Shown one piece after another: positions 1 to 5,551 of a stretch of 6,854 nt of DNA. This DNA comes from Gallibacterium faecale (GTDB taxonomy: Bacteria; Pseudomonadota; Gammaproteobacteria; Enterobacterales; Pasteurellaceae): NCBI RefSeq assembly GCF_027920745.1, contig NZ_JAQIBB010000124.1, forward strand, positions 1 to 6,854, read 5' to 3'. Numbering within the stretch: position 1 is the stretch's first letter; each line of letters begins with the position of its first letter. The notes under the pieces were generated by a model. That model was not told where the DNA came from. It worked only from the letters and a program-made list of their open reading frames with translations, and did not search any database. Position numbers and translations under genes: made by a program.

Positions 1-226
1 ATTAAGGTGCTTTTTCTTTGAAATTTGTTTGTTGTGAGATAGCTGTTGTTGTAATGCCGTTGAGGAACCCAAAGGTGTTTAAAAAACTTTAAACACTAAA
101 GCATTATCACCACGTAGTAGAACTATCTAACAGTTCTGAGCTAAACTGTTGAACTTAGTTTAGGCTACTTACTTGCTGCTCTTCACCCAACATCAACTCT
201 AACCACAATTTAAGATTATGATAATG
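1..226. other. Non-coding region with nested inverted repeats
   Basis: No credible reading frame occurs here. The segment is rich in inverted repeats. A perfect 9-bp hairpin (GTGTTTAAA at 75-83 with TTTAAACAC at 88-96) sits inside TAATGC (52-57) / GCATTA (101-106), which sits inside AGATAG (37-42) / CTATCT (123-128), with partial pairing between the outer arms. A second hairpin follows directly, AACAGTT (129-135) / AACTGTT (144-150). It competes with CTAAAC (141-146) / GTTTAG (158-163), so two mutually exclusive folds are possible. Such structure suits a regulatory RNA, a replication or transfer origin, or a recombination site. I see no iterons and cannot choose among these. It also lies downstream of the minus-strand gene ending at 227 and may contribute to its termination. 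Confidence 0.55.
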
Positions 227-733
227 TCATACATTTGTCAAGTCTTTCTTGATTTTACCTACTGAATCACCATGCTTTGCAACGTTATATGTGTTACTAA
301 TGTTATGACATGTTACAACAGAATACATAGTTTCACTATCCCTGTATTCCAATACAACTTTAGCATTTCCATTAGAAATAACGATAAAATTCCCTTCCCT
401 CTCCATGAAAATCTTACTATGTTTCTTTATTGTCCTTTTTAAGACTACAACAAGTTCATCAATAGTTTTCACATCTTTATAGATTTCATCTTCAGTGTGA
501 GCGCCTTTTATTAAATGCAACAAGCCAAATCCTCTGTGAAGATTCTTATTGTCCTGCTTACCATACTTCAAACATATATCACCTTCAGGGTAAGTGAAAT
601 TTCCCACTTTACAAAATGGAAAACATCCAACGATAGCTATAGTGTGATCTTCGTCAACATTACCTATTCCGGATATTTCCTCATCAGAAATAATCATTCT
701 CTCTATTTTCCTAACATGCAATTTTTGTTGCAT
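227..733 (-). CDS. BECR-fold (barnase/EndoU/colicin E5-D/RelE-like) nuclease-like protein, tentative
   Basis: This is a 168-residue protein. Residues 51-58 (GDICLKYG), 68-79 (RGFGLLHLIKGA) and the C-terminal strand pair near 115-143 (NFIVIS, KVVLEYRD, YSVVTCH) follow the pattern of phage and polymorphic-toxin BECR nucleases: a GDI-L-G strand, a GFGL-HI helix, then strands ending in a Thr- or His-containing edge. I recognise the pattern from memory, so the family is inferred; if right, the activity would be RNA cleavage. There is no signal peptide or membrane segment. The N-terminal 45 residues, with a CFPFC pair, are unassigned. No antitoxin-like partner adjoins it; the upstream gene on the same strand is a resolvase. 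The ATG at 733 has almost no ribosome binding site and lies within a few bases of the predicted transcription start. The ATG at 697 is preceded by purine-rich AGGA/GAGAG and is an alternative, giving 156 residues. It could equally be an uncharacterised plasmid protein. Confidence 0.5.
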   Translation of the reverse strand: MQQKLHVRKIERMIISDEEISGIGNVDEDHTIAIVGCFPFCKVGNFTYPEGDICLKYGKQDNKNLHRGFGLLHLIKGAHTEDEIYKDVKTIDELVVVLKRTIKKHSKIFMEREGNFIVISNGNAKVVLEYRDSETMYSVVTCHNISNTYNVAKHGDSVGKIKKDLTNV

Positions 734-741
734 CTTAACAC

Positions 742-775
742 ATTATCATAAATGATTAAATGTTATCAAGATAAC
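742..775 (-). promoter_or_regulatory. Promoter and operator of the BECR-like gene
   Basis: On the minus strand a -35-like TTGATA (769-764) and a -10-like GATAAT (747-742) are spaced by 16 bp. Transcription would start near 735, two bases from the ATG at 733. The -35 is embedded in the palindrome GTTATC-AA-GATAAC (762-775), whose core TTATCAAGATAA is identical to the box at the parA promoter. A protein bound here would block RNA polymerase. The promoter is a pattern match; the repeated box is seen directly. Confidence 0.5.
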
Positions 776-786
776 TTGTTATAAAG

Positions 787-1554
787 TTATAAAAATATCT
801 TGTTGCCATGTAGGTTTTCTAGTATATCAATCAACAAATAGACATACTCTCCATCTGTGTTTTTATCACATCTATCATAGTGTTGTTGTGTGTTGTTTAA
901 CACATCATCAATTTCTTCTTTGCTGTTGCAAAATTTTTCCAGCTCAATTTCAAAAGTTCTTCTAAGATTATCTTTCTTTTCTTTTAGTTCTTTTTTCACA
1001 TTTTTAGCACTTGCAACACTAATCTTGTACTTTCTTGCTGTTGCTGACAAAGATAGCCCATTAGCAAAATCAGCAGCCATTTTTTCTTTCATTCCAGCAT
1101 TGATTTTGACTGGTCTCCCACCTTTGGCCCTCAAATCACCTGCTGCAATTTTTGCTTGCTTGCCTGATTGTGTGCGCTCAACAATGAAAGAGCGTTCTAA
1201 TTCAGCAAACAAGCCAAGAAGGTGAATCATAGCAACTGAAAGTGGGTCTGATTTTTTTGTTGTATCAATATTTTGATCGAGTGCTATAAAACCTATGTCT
1301 TGCTTCTTAAACTCTTCCAAAATGTTTAAGCATTGATTTAGGCTTCTGCCTAGCCGGTCAAATTTTGTGACAACTACAACGTCACCTTCACGCACATAAT
1401 CCATCATTTTCCCTAACTGCTCTTCATTATCTTTGGCTTTGCCTGAATACTTGCCAGTGAAAATTTTTGTACAACCAAATTTTTGCAAGGCTTCAATTTG
1501 TTCGGTCAAATCTTGTGATTGTGTCGAAACTCTTGCATAGCCTATGTATGCCAT
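787..1554 (-). CDS. Serine recombinase / resolvase (Tn3/Hin family)
   Basis: This is a 255-residue small serine recombinase. It would cut and rejoin DNA through a 5'-phosphoserine intermediate, most likely resolving plasmid multimers or cointegrates, or inverting a segment. The start motif YARVST places the catalytic Ser at residue 10 with Arg8 beside it. VTKFDRLGRS (62-71) supplies the active-site arginines. ELERSFIVERTQSGK (118-132) begins the long E helix. GGRP (145-148) leads to a helix-turn-helix at about 164-190 that would bind the half-sites. A Lys/Glu-rich tail of some 60 residues (195-255) goes beyond the usual 180-200 and is not recognised. The ATG at 1554 has an AAAGGAT ribosome binding site about 9 bases upstream. 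The gene is divergent from parA, a common plasmid-maintenance layout in which the resolvase prevents dimers that would defeat partition. Confidence 0.93.
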   Translation of the reverse strand: MAYIGYARVSTQSQDLTEQIEALQKFGCTKIFTGKYSGKAKDNEEQLGKMMDYVREGDVVVVTKFDRLGRSLNQCLNILEEFKKQDIGFIALDQNIDTTKKSDPLSVAMIHLLGLFAELERSFIVERTQSGKQAKIAAGDLRAKGGRPVKINAGMKEKMAADFANGLSLSATARKYKISVASAKNVKKELKEKKDNLRRTFEIELEKFCNSKEEIDDVLNNTQQHYDRCDKNTDGEYVYLLIDILENLHGNKIFL

Positions 1555-1594
1555 AATTTTTCTATCCTTTAATAACTTTGAACTTTCTATCTAC

Positions 1595-1623
1595 AATATA
1601 AGAACTTTATAAAAACTTATCAA
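1595..1623 (-). promoter_or_regulatory. Resolvase promoter
   Basis: The minus strand has TTGATA (1623-1618) and TATATT (1600-1595) with an ideal 17-bp spacer, upstream of the ATG at 1554. The -35 hexamer overlaps TTATCAAA (1617-1624), which matches half of the TTATCAAGATAA box found at the parA promoter. Cross-regulation is therefore possible. Confidence 0.6.
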
Positions 1624-1629
1624 ATCACA

Positions 1630-1648
1630 TTTTTAGCCTAGCTAAAAA
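1630..1648. repeat. 8-bp inverted repeat in the resolvase-parA gap
   Basis: TTTTTAGC (1630-1637) and GCTAAAAA (1641-1648) are perfect complements around CTA. The repeat lies between the two divergent promoters. It could be an operator, part of a recombination (res) site for the adjacent resolvase, or a weak bidirectional terminator. No second copy was seen in the window. Confidence 0.45.
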
Positions 1649-1671
1649 AGAAATAAAGTTTTTAACCACAG

Positions 1672-1700
1672 TTGACAAAAAACAATGAAAAAAGTTATAT
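1672..1700 (+). promoter_or_regulatory. parA promoter
   Basis: A consensus -35 TTGACA (1672-1677) is followed after 17 bp by TTATAT (1695-1700), also readable as TATATT with an 18-bp spacer. Transcription should begin around 1706-1708, inside the first TTATCAAGATAA box. This is the usual layout for an autorepressed partition operon. Confidence 0.7.
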
Positions 1701-1702
1701 TG

Positions 1703-1738
1703 TTATCAAGATAATAATTTATTAAATTATCAAAATAA
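1703..1738. promoter_or_regulatory. Partition operator: two TTATCAA(G/A)ATAA boxes
   Basis: TTATCAAGATAA (1703-1714) and TTATCAAAATAA (1727-1738) are two near-palindromic boxes whose starts are 24 bp apart, just over two helical turns. They lie between the parA -10 and its start codon. TGTTATCAAGATAA occurs identically at 1701-1714 and 761-774. The likely ligand is the ribbon-helix-helix protein encoded at 2396-2599. The same cluster may act as a small centromere. Confidence 0.6.
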
Positions 1739-1751
1739 CAAAGGTTAAAAA

Positions 1752-2375
1752 ATGGAAATTATCACTATAGCAAGTGCAAAAGGCGGAGTGTCGAAAAGTC
1801 TTTTAGCAATCAACTTGTTTGATTACCTTAAAAGAAAAGGTGAAGATACAAAAGTTTTACTCGTTGATACTGATAAGCAAAAATCTGCTTTTGAGTTTTT
1901 AGAAGAGTTAAAGGAAGAAGACATTTCAGCAGTTTCCACAGAAGCTGATTTTGATTTTGTCTTAACACAAGCAAAAAAAGCTGGATATAACTATGTTGTT
2001 GTAGATACAGCACCGAGCATCACACCTTTAAATGCTCACATTATCAAAAAATCAGATCGTGTTTTAATTGCTGCAAAACCAGCCAGATTTGACATTAAAA
2101 GTGTTTACAACATTGTTGATTTAGTTCAGCAAAGCAATGTTAACAGTTGCATTCTTTTCACACAAACAGTCAATAACTCAACAAACACAAAGAAAAATCT
2201 TGATGAATTAGCATCTATCTTCAAAAAAGAAAAAATGAAAGTGTTGCCATATCATTTATCTCACAGCATGGTTTATGTAAATAGCATTAATGACTTAAAA
2301 ACTATATTTAACACAAAACACACAAAACAAAAAATCGAACTAACAGAAATCTATGCAGCTTTGTTAGCTTGCTAA
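1752..2375 (+). CDS. parA: ParA-family partition ATPase (small, ParF/Ib-like)
   Basis: This is a 207-residue deviant Walker ATPase that would drive plasmid segregation by ATP-dependent, non-specific nucleoid binding, in concert with a centromere-binding partner. The deviant Walker A is KGGVSKS (10-16). The signature Lys10 and catalytic Lys15 are present, but the usual glycine of KGGxGK is Ser14. Walker A' is VLLVDTD (35-41) and Walker B is YVVVDTAPS (81-89). There is no N-terminal helix-turn-helix, and the short length fits the ParF/Ib-like class rather than P1 ParA. An AAAGG ribosome binding site at about 1740-1744 supports the ATG at 1752. The ribbon-helix-helix partner gene starts 20 bp downstream in the same transcript. 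The promoter carries two palindromic boxes, so autoregulation is likely. The symbol is given by family only. Confidence 0.92.
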   Translation: MEIITIASAKGGVSKSLLAINLFDYLKRKGEDTKVLLVDTDKQKSAFEFLEELKEEDISAVSTEADFDFVLTQAKKAGYNYVVVDTAPSITPLNAHIIKKSDRVLIAAKPARFDIKSVYNIVDLVQQSNVNSCILFTQTVNNSTNTKKNLDELASIFKKEKMKVLPYHLSHSMVYVNSINDLKTIFNTKHTKQKIELTEIYAALLAC

Positions 2376-2395
2376 CACTCAAAGGAAATAAAATT

Positions 2396-2599
2396 ATGGA
2401 AGGAAAATTTGGAAGAAGTACGGAAAAGCATCAAGATTTGGAAGTTTCATTAAAAACAGCTAAAAAAGAAAAACAAATTGGTGCAAGAGTTGATGAAGAC
2501 TTGTTTTATGAAGCACAAGAATTTGCTTTAAAAAAACGTACAACACTTAAAAATGTTGTTGAAGAAGCTCTAAGAGAATATTTAGAAAAGCACAAATAA
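2396..2599 (+). CDS. Ribbon-helix-helix (ParG/CopG-like) partition partner
   Basis: This is a 67-residue basic protein with a flexible N-terminal tail (1-25, Lys-rich) and a ribbon-helix-helix fold. The beta strand is at about 26-33 (KQIGARVD), helix A at 34-46 (EDLFYEAQEFALK) and helix B at 50-66 (TLKNVVEEALREYLE). ParG-type partners have this architecture: a mobile tail that stimulates ParA ATPase, and a dimeric domain that binds centromere and operator repeats. I chose the ATG at 2396 because AAAGGA (2381-2386) lies 9 bases upstream; a TTG at 2369 overlapping the parA stop is less likely. Its position directly after parA and the palindromic boxes upstream of the operon make it the probable repressor and centromere-binding protein. 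An IS481 end begins within about 20-50 bp of its stop codon. Confidence 0.85.
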   Translation: MEGKFGRSTEKHQDLEVSLKTAKKEKQIGARVDEDLFYEAQEFALKKRTTLKNVVEEALREYLEKHK

Positions 2600-2617
2600 T
2601 CTGTAGAAGATCAAACC

Positions 2618-2661
2618 TAATCTGACAGTTCCCGTTTAAAATTATAGTGTCTGTCAGATTA
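2618..2661. repeat. 11-bp inverted repeat at the IS481-type end
   Basis: TAATCTGACAG (2618-2628) and CTGTCAGATTA (2651-2661) are perfect reverse complements separated by 22 bp. The right-hand arm overlaps the transposase stop codon (2659-2661) and belongs to the terminus TGTCTGTCAGATT, as expected at the 3' end of IS481 elements. The left arm is either a second repeat within the same end or the end of another insertion. It could also fold as a hairpin after the ribbon-helix-helix gene. Confidence 0.6.
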
Positions 2662-2958
2662 ATTTGAGCTTAAATGCTTTTCCGCCCAAATCCGTTTTCC
2701 ATCAAGTAATGTTTCCATCGGTGTTCTGCCGCAGCACATTTTTCCTTGATGAGTTCGATGATGATTATAATACATTAAACCTTTTTTAATATAATGATTA
2801 TCTAAAAGAGTTCTTAAATTTTTGAGGTTTTCTTCTAAAGTCAATTCATGTTGCAATGAAATTTCCATCTCCATGCAATATTGAGCATCTTTTCTTTTTT
2901 CATGTTTACGGTTGAAAAGATTGAGAAAGCGATAGGAAAACGTAACAGTTAGAAACAA
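2659..2958 (-). pseudogene. IS481-family transposase, C-terminal remnant
   Basis: The last 40 or so codons match the C-terminus of IS481 DDE transposases: YYNHHRTHQGKMCCGRTP (the tract after the catalytic Glu), then METLLDGKRIWAEK and the stop. About 20 residues before this, LRTLLDN fits the normal spacer, but YIKKGLM appears to add several residues. The sequence further upstream (about 2830-2958) does not resemble the expected core, and no DDE residues or N-terminal helix-turn-helix are present. The usual length is about 300-350 residues, so this is a 5'-deleted, inactive relic. No matching left end was seen in the window. It separates the partition module from the cargo to its right. Confidence 0.8.
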
Positions 2959-2984
2959 GAAAACCGCCTTTTCAAACGGTTTTC
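2959..2984. terminator. Perfect hairpin, possible bidirectional terminator
   Basis: GAAAACCG (2959-2966) pairs with CGGTTTTC (2977-2984) around a 10-base loop. An extra A-T pair at 2958/2985 extends the stem. On the minus strand it is followed by the moderately T-rich TTGTTTCT. It marks the boundary between the transposase relic and the small plus-strand gene, and could insulate that gene from read-through. Confidence 0.5.
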
Positions 2985-2993
2985 TGTTAAAAT
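2985..2993 (+). promoter_or_regulatory. Extended -10 promoter of the small-peptide gene
   Basis: TGTTAAAAT (2985-2993) is a TGn extended -10 with hexamer TAAAAT. It would start transcription near 3000 at GGGTGTC. No good -35 is present at the right distance, which extended -10 promoters can tolerate. Confidence 0.4.
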
Positions 2994-3007
2994 GAAATTT
3001 GGGTGTC

Positions 3008-3074
3008 AGGAGGGGTTAAACTCTCCTCGATGAGTAAGCCTCTCTTGGCTTCTTTCAATACTTCTAAATCGAGG
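3008..3074 (+). ncRNA. Folded mRNA leader of the small-peptide gene
   Basis: Three stems are visible. The first is AGGAGGG (3008-3014) with CTCTCCT (3021-3027), with one G-U pair, which buries the strong AGGAGG. The second is AAGCC (3036-3040) with GGCTT (3047-3051). The third is CCTCGAT (3025-3031) with ATCGAGG (3068-3074), which encloses the second and competes with the first. In addition, GGGTGTC (3001-3007) can pair over long range with GACACTC (3162-3168), inside the peptide gene. Competing 5' folds and 5'-to-3' closure are typical of hok-type toxin mRNAs. The pairings are read from sequence; the function is inferred. Confidence 0.45.
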
Positions 3075-3099
3075 TATGAAGTCAAAAAAGGAAGTTGCA

Positions 3100-3198
3100 A
3101 TGAAAGCATTAGCTATCGTTGCGGTTCTCGTGGCTTGCTCTGTCTTGGTGGGGGACTATGCGACACTCAAAATCCTATATGTCTTAATTGTAAGGTAG
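3100..3198 (+). CDS. 32-residue hydrophobic peptide, possibly Hok/Gef-like type I toxin
   Basis: AAGGAAG, about 5 bases upstream, supports the ATG at 3100; an in-frame ATG at 3076 would give 40 residues. The peptide has a hydrophobic N-terminal span (MKALAIVAVLVACSVLV) with one Cys at 13, then a Lys and a final Arg. The pattern K-A-x10-C-x8-T-x-K-x-L-x5-R is loosely like the membrane-spanning half of Hok/Gef toxins (compare T-R-K-D-L-C-E-V-x-I-R), which would depolarise the inner membrane. Hok proteins are about 50 residues; here the periplasmic half is missing, so it may be truncated. LVAC also resembles a lipobox, making a tiny lipoprotein an alternative. Another frame (ATG 3030 to stop 3203, 57 residues, six Cys) overlaps it entirely, as mok overlaps hok. 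Local GC is higher than in the flanks. The unit has its own promoter, folded leader and terminator. Confidence 0.4.
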   Translation: MKALAIVAVLVACSVLVGDYATLKILYVLIVR

Positions 3199-3211
3199 AA
3201 TAGGCACATTA

Positions 3212-3240
3212 TTCAGCCAAGCCGAAAGGCTGAGCTTTCT
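3212..3240 (+). terminator. Terminator hairpin of the small-peptide gene
   Basis: TCAGCC (3213-3218) pairs with GGCTGA (3228-3233). Alternatively AGCC-GAAA-GGCT (3220-3231) forms a GNRA-capped stem. Either is followed by GCTTTCTT, a partly T-rich tail. It begins 13 bases after the peptide stop codon. It could also stop minus-strand transcription from the operon to the right, but no T tract follows on that strand. Confidence 0.5.
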
Positions 3241-3281
3241 TGTCATCATTGAAAATATTGTGATCTATTAAGCTATTTTGT

Positions 3282-4487
3282 TTAATTAGTATTTTTCTTA
3301 TTTGAAGTAAGGGTAATTCCATATAGACCTATTAGAGCTATCAATGATGACATAATAGTAAATGAAAATGTTATACCAATCGTAGCAATAACTCCTGAAG
3401 TTATCCCAGATAGAGCTTCGGCTGTATTTGCTAGAGTTGAAAATGTCCCAAAATTTCTCCCTATATTTTCTTTTTTAGACAAAGTTTGTATTGTTGTAAT
3501 GAGTGTTATGTCAACAAATGCACCAAATATCCCAAGAATAAGAGAAAGCATCAAAATAAATTTCATTGATAATAAGGACATAATTAACATAATCACACCA
3601 TAAATAAACCAATAGAACATTAATTTATTTGGAGTTGATTTTGTTATTGTTTTGTTGTATATAATTCCACCTATGATTGTTCCTGTAGCCATTAAGGAAA
3701 ATATATAACTAGTAAATACTTCATCCCCATTCATGTATATAGAAACAGCTGGTATAACAAATCGAATAACAGATCCTGTAAATAAGATGCACAATGAAGA
3801 ACCAATGATAGCTACAAATAGACTATATTCTGTTCTAAACATGTTGCCAATATTTAAAAAAGTTTCCTTATAAACGCTAAAAATATATATTTTTTTATTT
3901 TTATTTTTTTTATCCTTATCTTCATTTAAGCCCAACAATATTATTATTGAAATAAAGTATGTTAAAGAATTGAAAATTAACACCATGCCTTTATCAGAAA
4001 CAAGAATAATCAATGAGCATAGCAATGGCCCCAAAATAGACGATACCTCTTCAATAATTTGCGTTATACTGTTCGCTTTAGAGAGTTTTTTATTTTCAAT
4101 AATTTGTGGTATAAATGTTTGAAAACTTGGTTGAAATATACTCCTACCAACAGTGGTAAGAAAAGATGAGGAAATTAACAAAGAAATATTTATTGCTTCG
4201 TTTATATAACTAATATATATTATTATTGATATAATGAGTCTGATAATTTCGCTATAAATTAAACTTTTCTTTATGTATCCATTGTCAGCCAGCCATCCAC
4301 CTATAGGGCCAAAAAATATAAATGGAATAAATCTAAAAAAATAAACCACACCTGCATACAAATAATCATTATTTGTAACCTCAAGAACTATAAATACAAA
4401 TATAACTTCATAAGCATAATCCCCAAGCTTTGAAAAGAATAAAGATGATATTAATGTTGGAAAATATCTAATCTTTAATAAATTCAT
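3282..4487 (-). CDS. MFS transporter, probable exporter
   Basis: This is a 401-residue, very hydrophobic inner-membrane protein with about 12 predicted helices in two halves, separated by a Lys-rich cytoplasmic loop near 190-205 (EDKDKKNKNKK). The loop between helices 2 and 3 carries GPIGGWLADNGYIKK (about 60-74), a variant of MFS motif A. GRSIFQPSFQTFIPQII (about 114-130) is typical of the MFS_3/EntS-like group, whose members export siderophores, macrolides or other small molecules by proton antiport. Its ATG overlaps the P450 stop by four bases (ATGA, 4484-4487). The ribosome binding site is weak, so translation is probably coupled. It is the last gene of the three-gene operon, so it most likely exports the product of the two enzymes or protects the cell from it. 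The substrate is unknown. Confidence 0.88.
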   Translation of the reverse strand: MNLLKIRYFPTLISSLFFSKLGDYAYEVIFVFIVLEVTNNDYLYAGVVYFFRFIPFIFFGPIGGWLADNGYIKKSLIYSEIIRLIISIIIYISYINEAINISLLISSSFLTTVGRSIFQPSFQTFIPQIIENKKLSKANSITQIIEEVSSILGPLLCSLIILVSDKGMVLIFNSLTYFISIIILLGLNEDKDKKNKNKKIYIFSVYKETFLNIGNMFRTEYSLFVAIIGSSLCILFTGSVIRFVIPAVSIYMNGDEVFTSYIFSLMATGTIIGGIIYNKTITKSTPNKLMFYWFIYGVIMLIMSLLSMKFILMLSLILGIFGAFVDITLITTIQTLSKKENIGRNFGTFSTLANTAEALSGITSGVIATIGITFSFTIMSSLIALIGLYGITLTSNKKNTN

Positions 4488-5551
4488 TTTTTATTAATCT
4501 CAATAGTAAAAGAAGAAATTCCTATGGCTGAAGCCCCATCATCTACCTTGAATATAGATACATTTTTCAATTTATACTTTTCAAGTATGAATTCTACAAA
4601 TATCTTTGTAAAATCAAGAGATATCCCCATACCAATACATTTGTGAATTCCAACACCAAATGATAGAGGTTTGTTTATACGATCCAAATTAAATGTAAAT
4701 GGAAGGACAAAAGAGTTAGAATCAAAATTAGCTAACCCTGTATAAAAAATAGCACGTTCCCCTTTTTTTATAATATTTCTACAATAATGGATATCTTTTG
4801 TAACTATTCTTCCAACAGATAATACTGGACTATATAATCTTGATGATTCCAAAATAATATTTTTAATATTACTTTTATCAACAGTCAAATTAAAGTTATG
4901 TATAGTGTATAAAGTTGCAACAATTAATTGCATTGTTGTTTGGTGAGCTGCAATATAAGTGACAACCATATCTGATATGTTTTCATCTGAGTCATTGAAT
5001 GACTTTTTAAAATAATCAAATAATTCTAAGAATGATTTAGCTATGGATAAAAAATGTTTTTTACCATTAACTCTTCCATCAAACAACATCCCAACATTAA
5101 TTGCTCTTTCGCTTAAGTAAGCATCATTATTCAACCCAACAACACTTCCGGCAAGTATATTATTCAAGTTTGTTAATTCCACTTCGGTTATTACCTTTTT
5201 CTCGCTTAACAAATCAGCAATAATACTGTAAGCATCAATGTTTTTATAGTTGTCATGAATTATTTTAACTATAGGGCCTTTTTTATGATCTCTAAAAATT
5301 AATGATAAATTAATCAACTCAATAAAATTTATTACTATATCCTTCTCTTTATCACTAAATAAATCAAGAGGTACATCCATTCTATTTTTAGATAATTCTG
5401 AATTATTTAATAACTCAATGCATGATGAATAACTGTAAAACACCCATAACATTTTATTTTTATCATAATAAAATCCATTGCATTCATTATCTTTAGATGA
5501 TATGTATCTATAGCGTTCTTTATATACCTCTTTTAGATTTATATCACACAT
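4484..5551 (-). CDS. Cytochrome P450 (short bacterial type)
   Basis: This is a 355-residue heme-thiolate monooxygenase. The heme-binding loop is intact, FGVGIHKCIG (298-307), with Cys305 as axial ligand. The ExxR of helix K is E235-S-S-R238. FTFNLDR (285-291) stands at the PERF region. Helix I reads AAHQTT (201-206): the usual acid before the conserved Thr is Gln204, so proton delivery may be unusual. The protein is soluble with no membrane anchor. At 355 residues it is shorter than the typical 400, mainly in the N-terminal half. I chose the ATG at 5551 because AAGGAA ends 7 bases upstream; a TTG at 5572 has no ribosome binding site. It overlaps the radical SAM gene by 8 nt and the transporter by 4 nt. 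No ferredoxin or reductase gene is visible, so host redox partners would be needed. The substrate is unknown. Confidence 0.93.
   Translation of the reverse strand: MCDINLKEVYKERYRYISSKDNECNGFYYDKNKMLWVFYSYSSCIELLNNSELSKNRMDVPLDLFSDKEKDIVINFIELINLSLIFRDHKKGPIVKIIHDNYKNIDAYSIIADLLSEKKVITEVELTNLNNILAGSVVGLNNDAYLSERAINVGMLFDGRVNGKKHFLSIAKSFLELFDYFKKSFNDSDENISDMVVTYIAAHQTTMQLIVATLYTIHNFNLTVDKSNIKNIILESSRLYSPVLSVGRIVTKDIHYCRNIIKKGERAIFYTGLANFDSNSFVLPFTFNLDRINKPLSFGVGIHKCIGMGISLDFTKIFVEFILEKYKLKNVSIFKVDDGASAIGISSFTIEINKK

Noticed and set aside
1..226. CRISPR array, iterons, or XerC/D (pdif) site
   Set aside because: No regularly spaced direct repeats and no dif-like 28-mer are visible; only inverted repeats are present.
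515..751. 78-codon plus-strand frame
   Set aside because: It lies opposite the better-supported minus-strand gene at 227-733, has no ribosome binding site and shows no recognisable motif.
890..1225. 111-codon plus-strand frame
   Set aside because: It is antisense to the resolvase, whose catalytic motifs are intact; the Ser/Phe-rich composition is that of a reverse-strand shadow.
1828..2013. 61-codon minus-strand frame
   Set aside because: It is antisense to parA, with Leu/Gln-rich composition expected from reading Lys/Glu/Asp codons backwards.
2369..2395. TTG start for the ribbon-helix-helix gene
   Set aside because: It overlaps the end of parA without a ribosome binding site, whereas the ATG at 2396 has AAAGGA at proper spacing.
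2830..2958. Functional N-terminal part of the transposase
   Set aside because: The translated sequence lacks the expected IS481 catalytic core residues and reads as unrelated or scrambled DNA fused to the relic.
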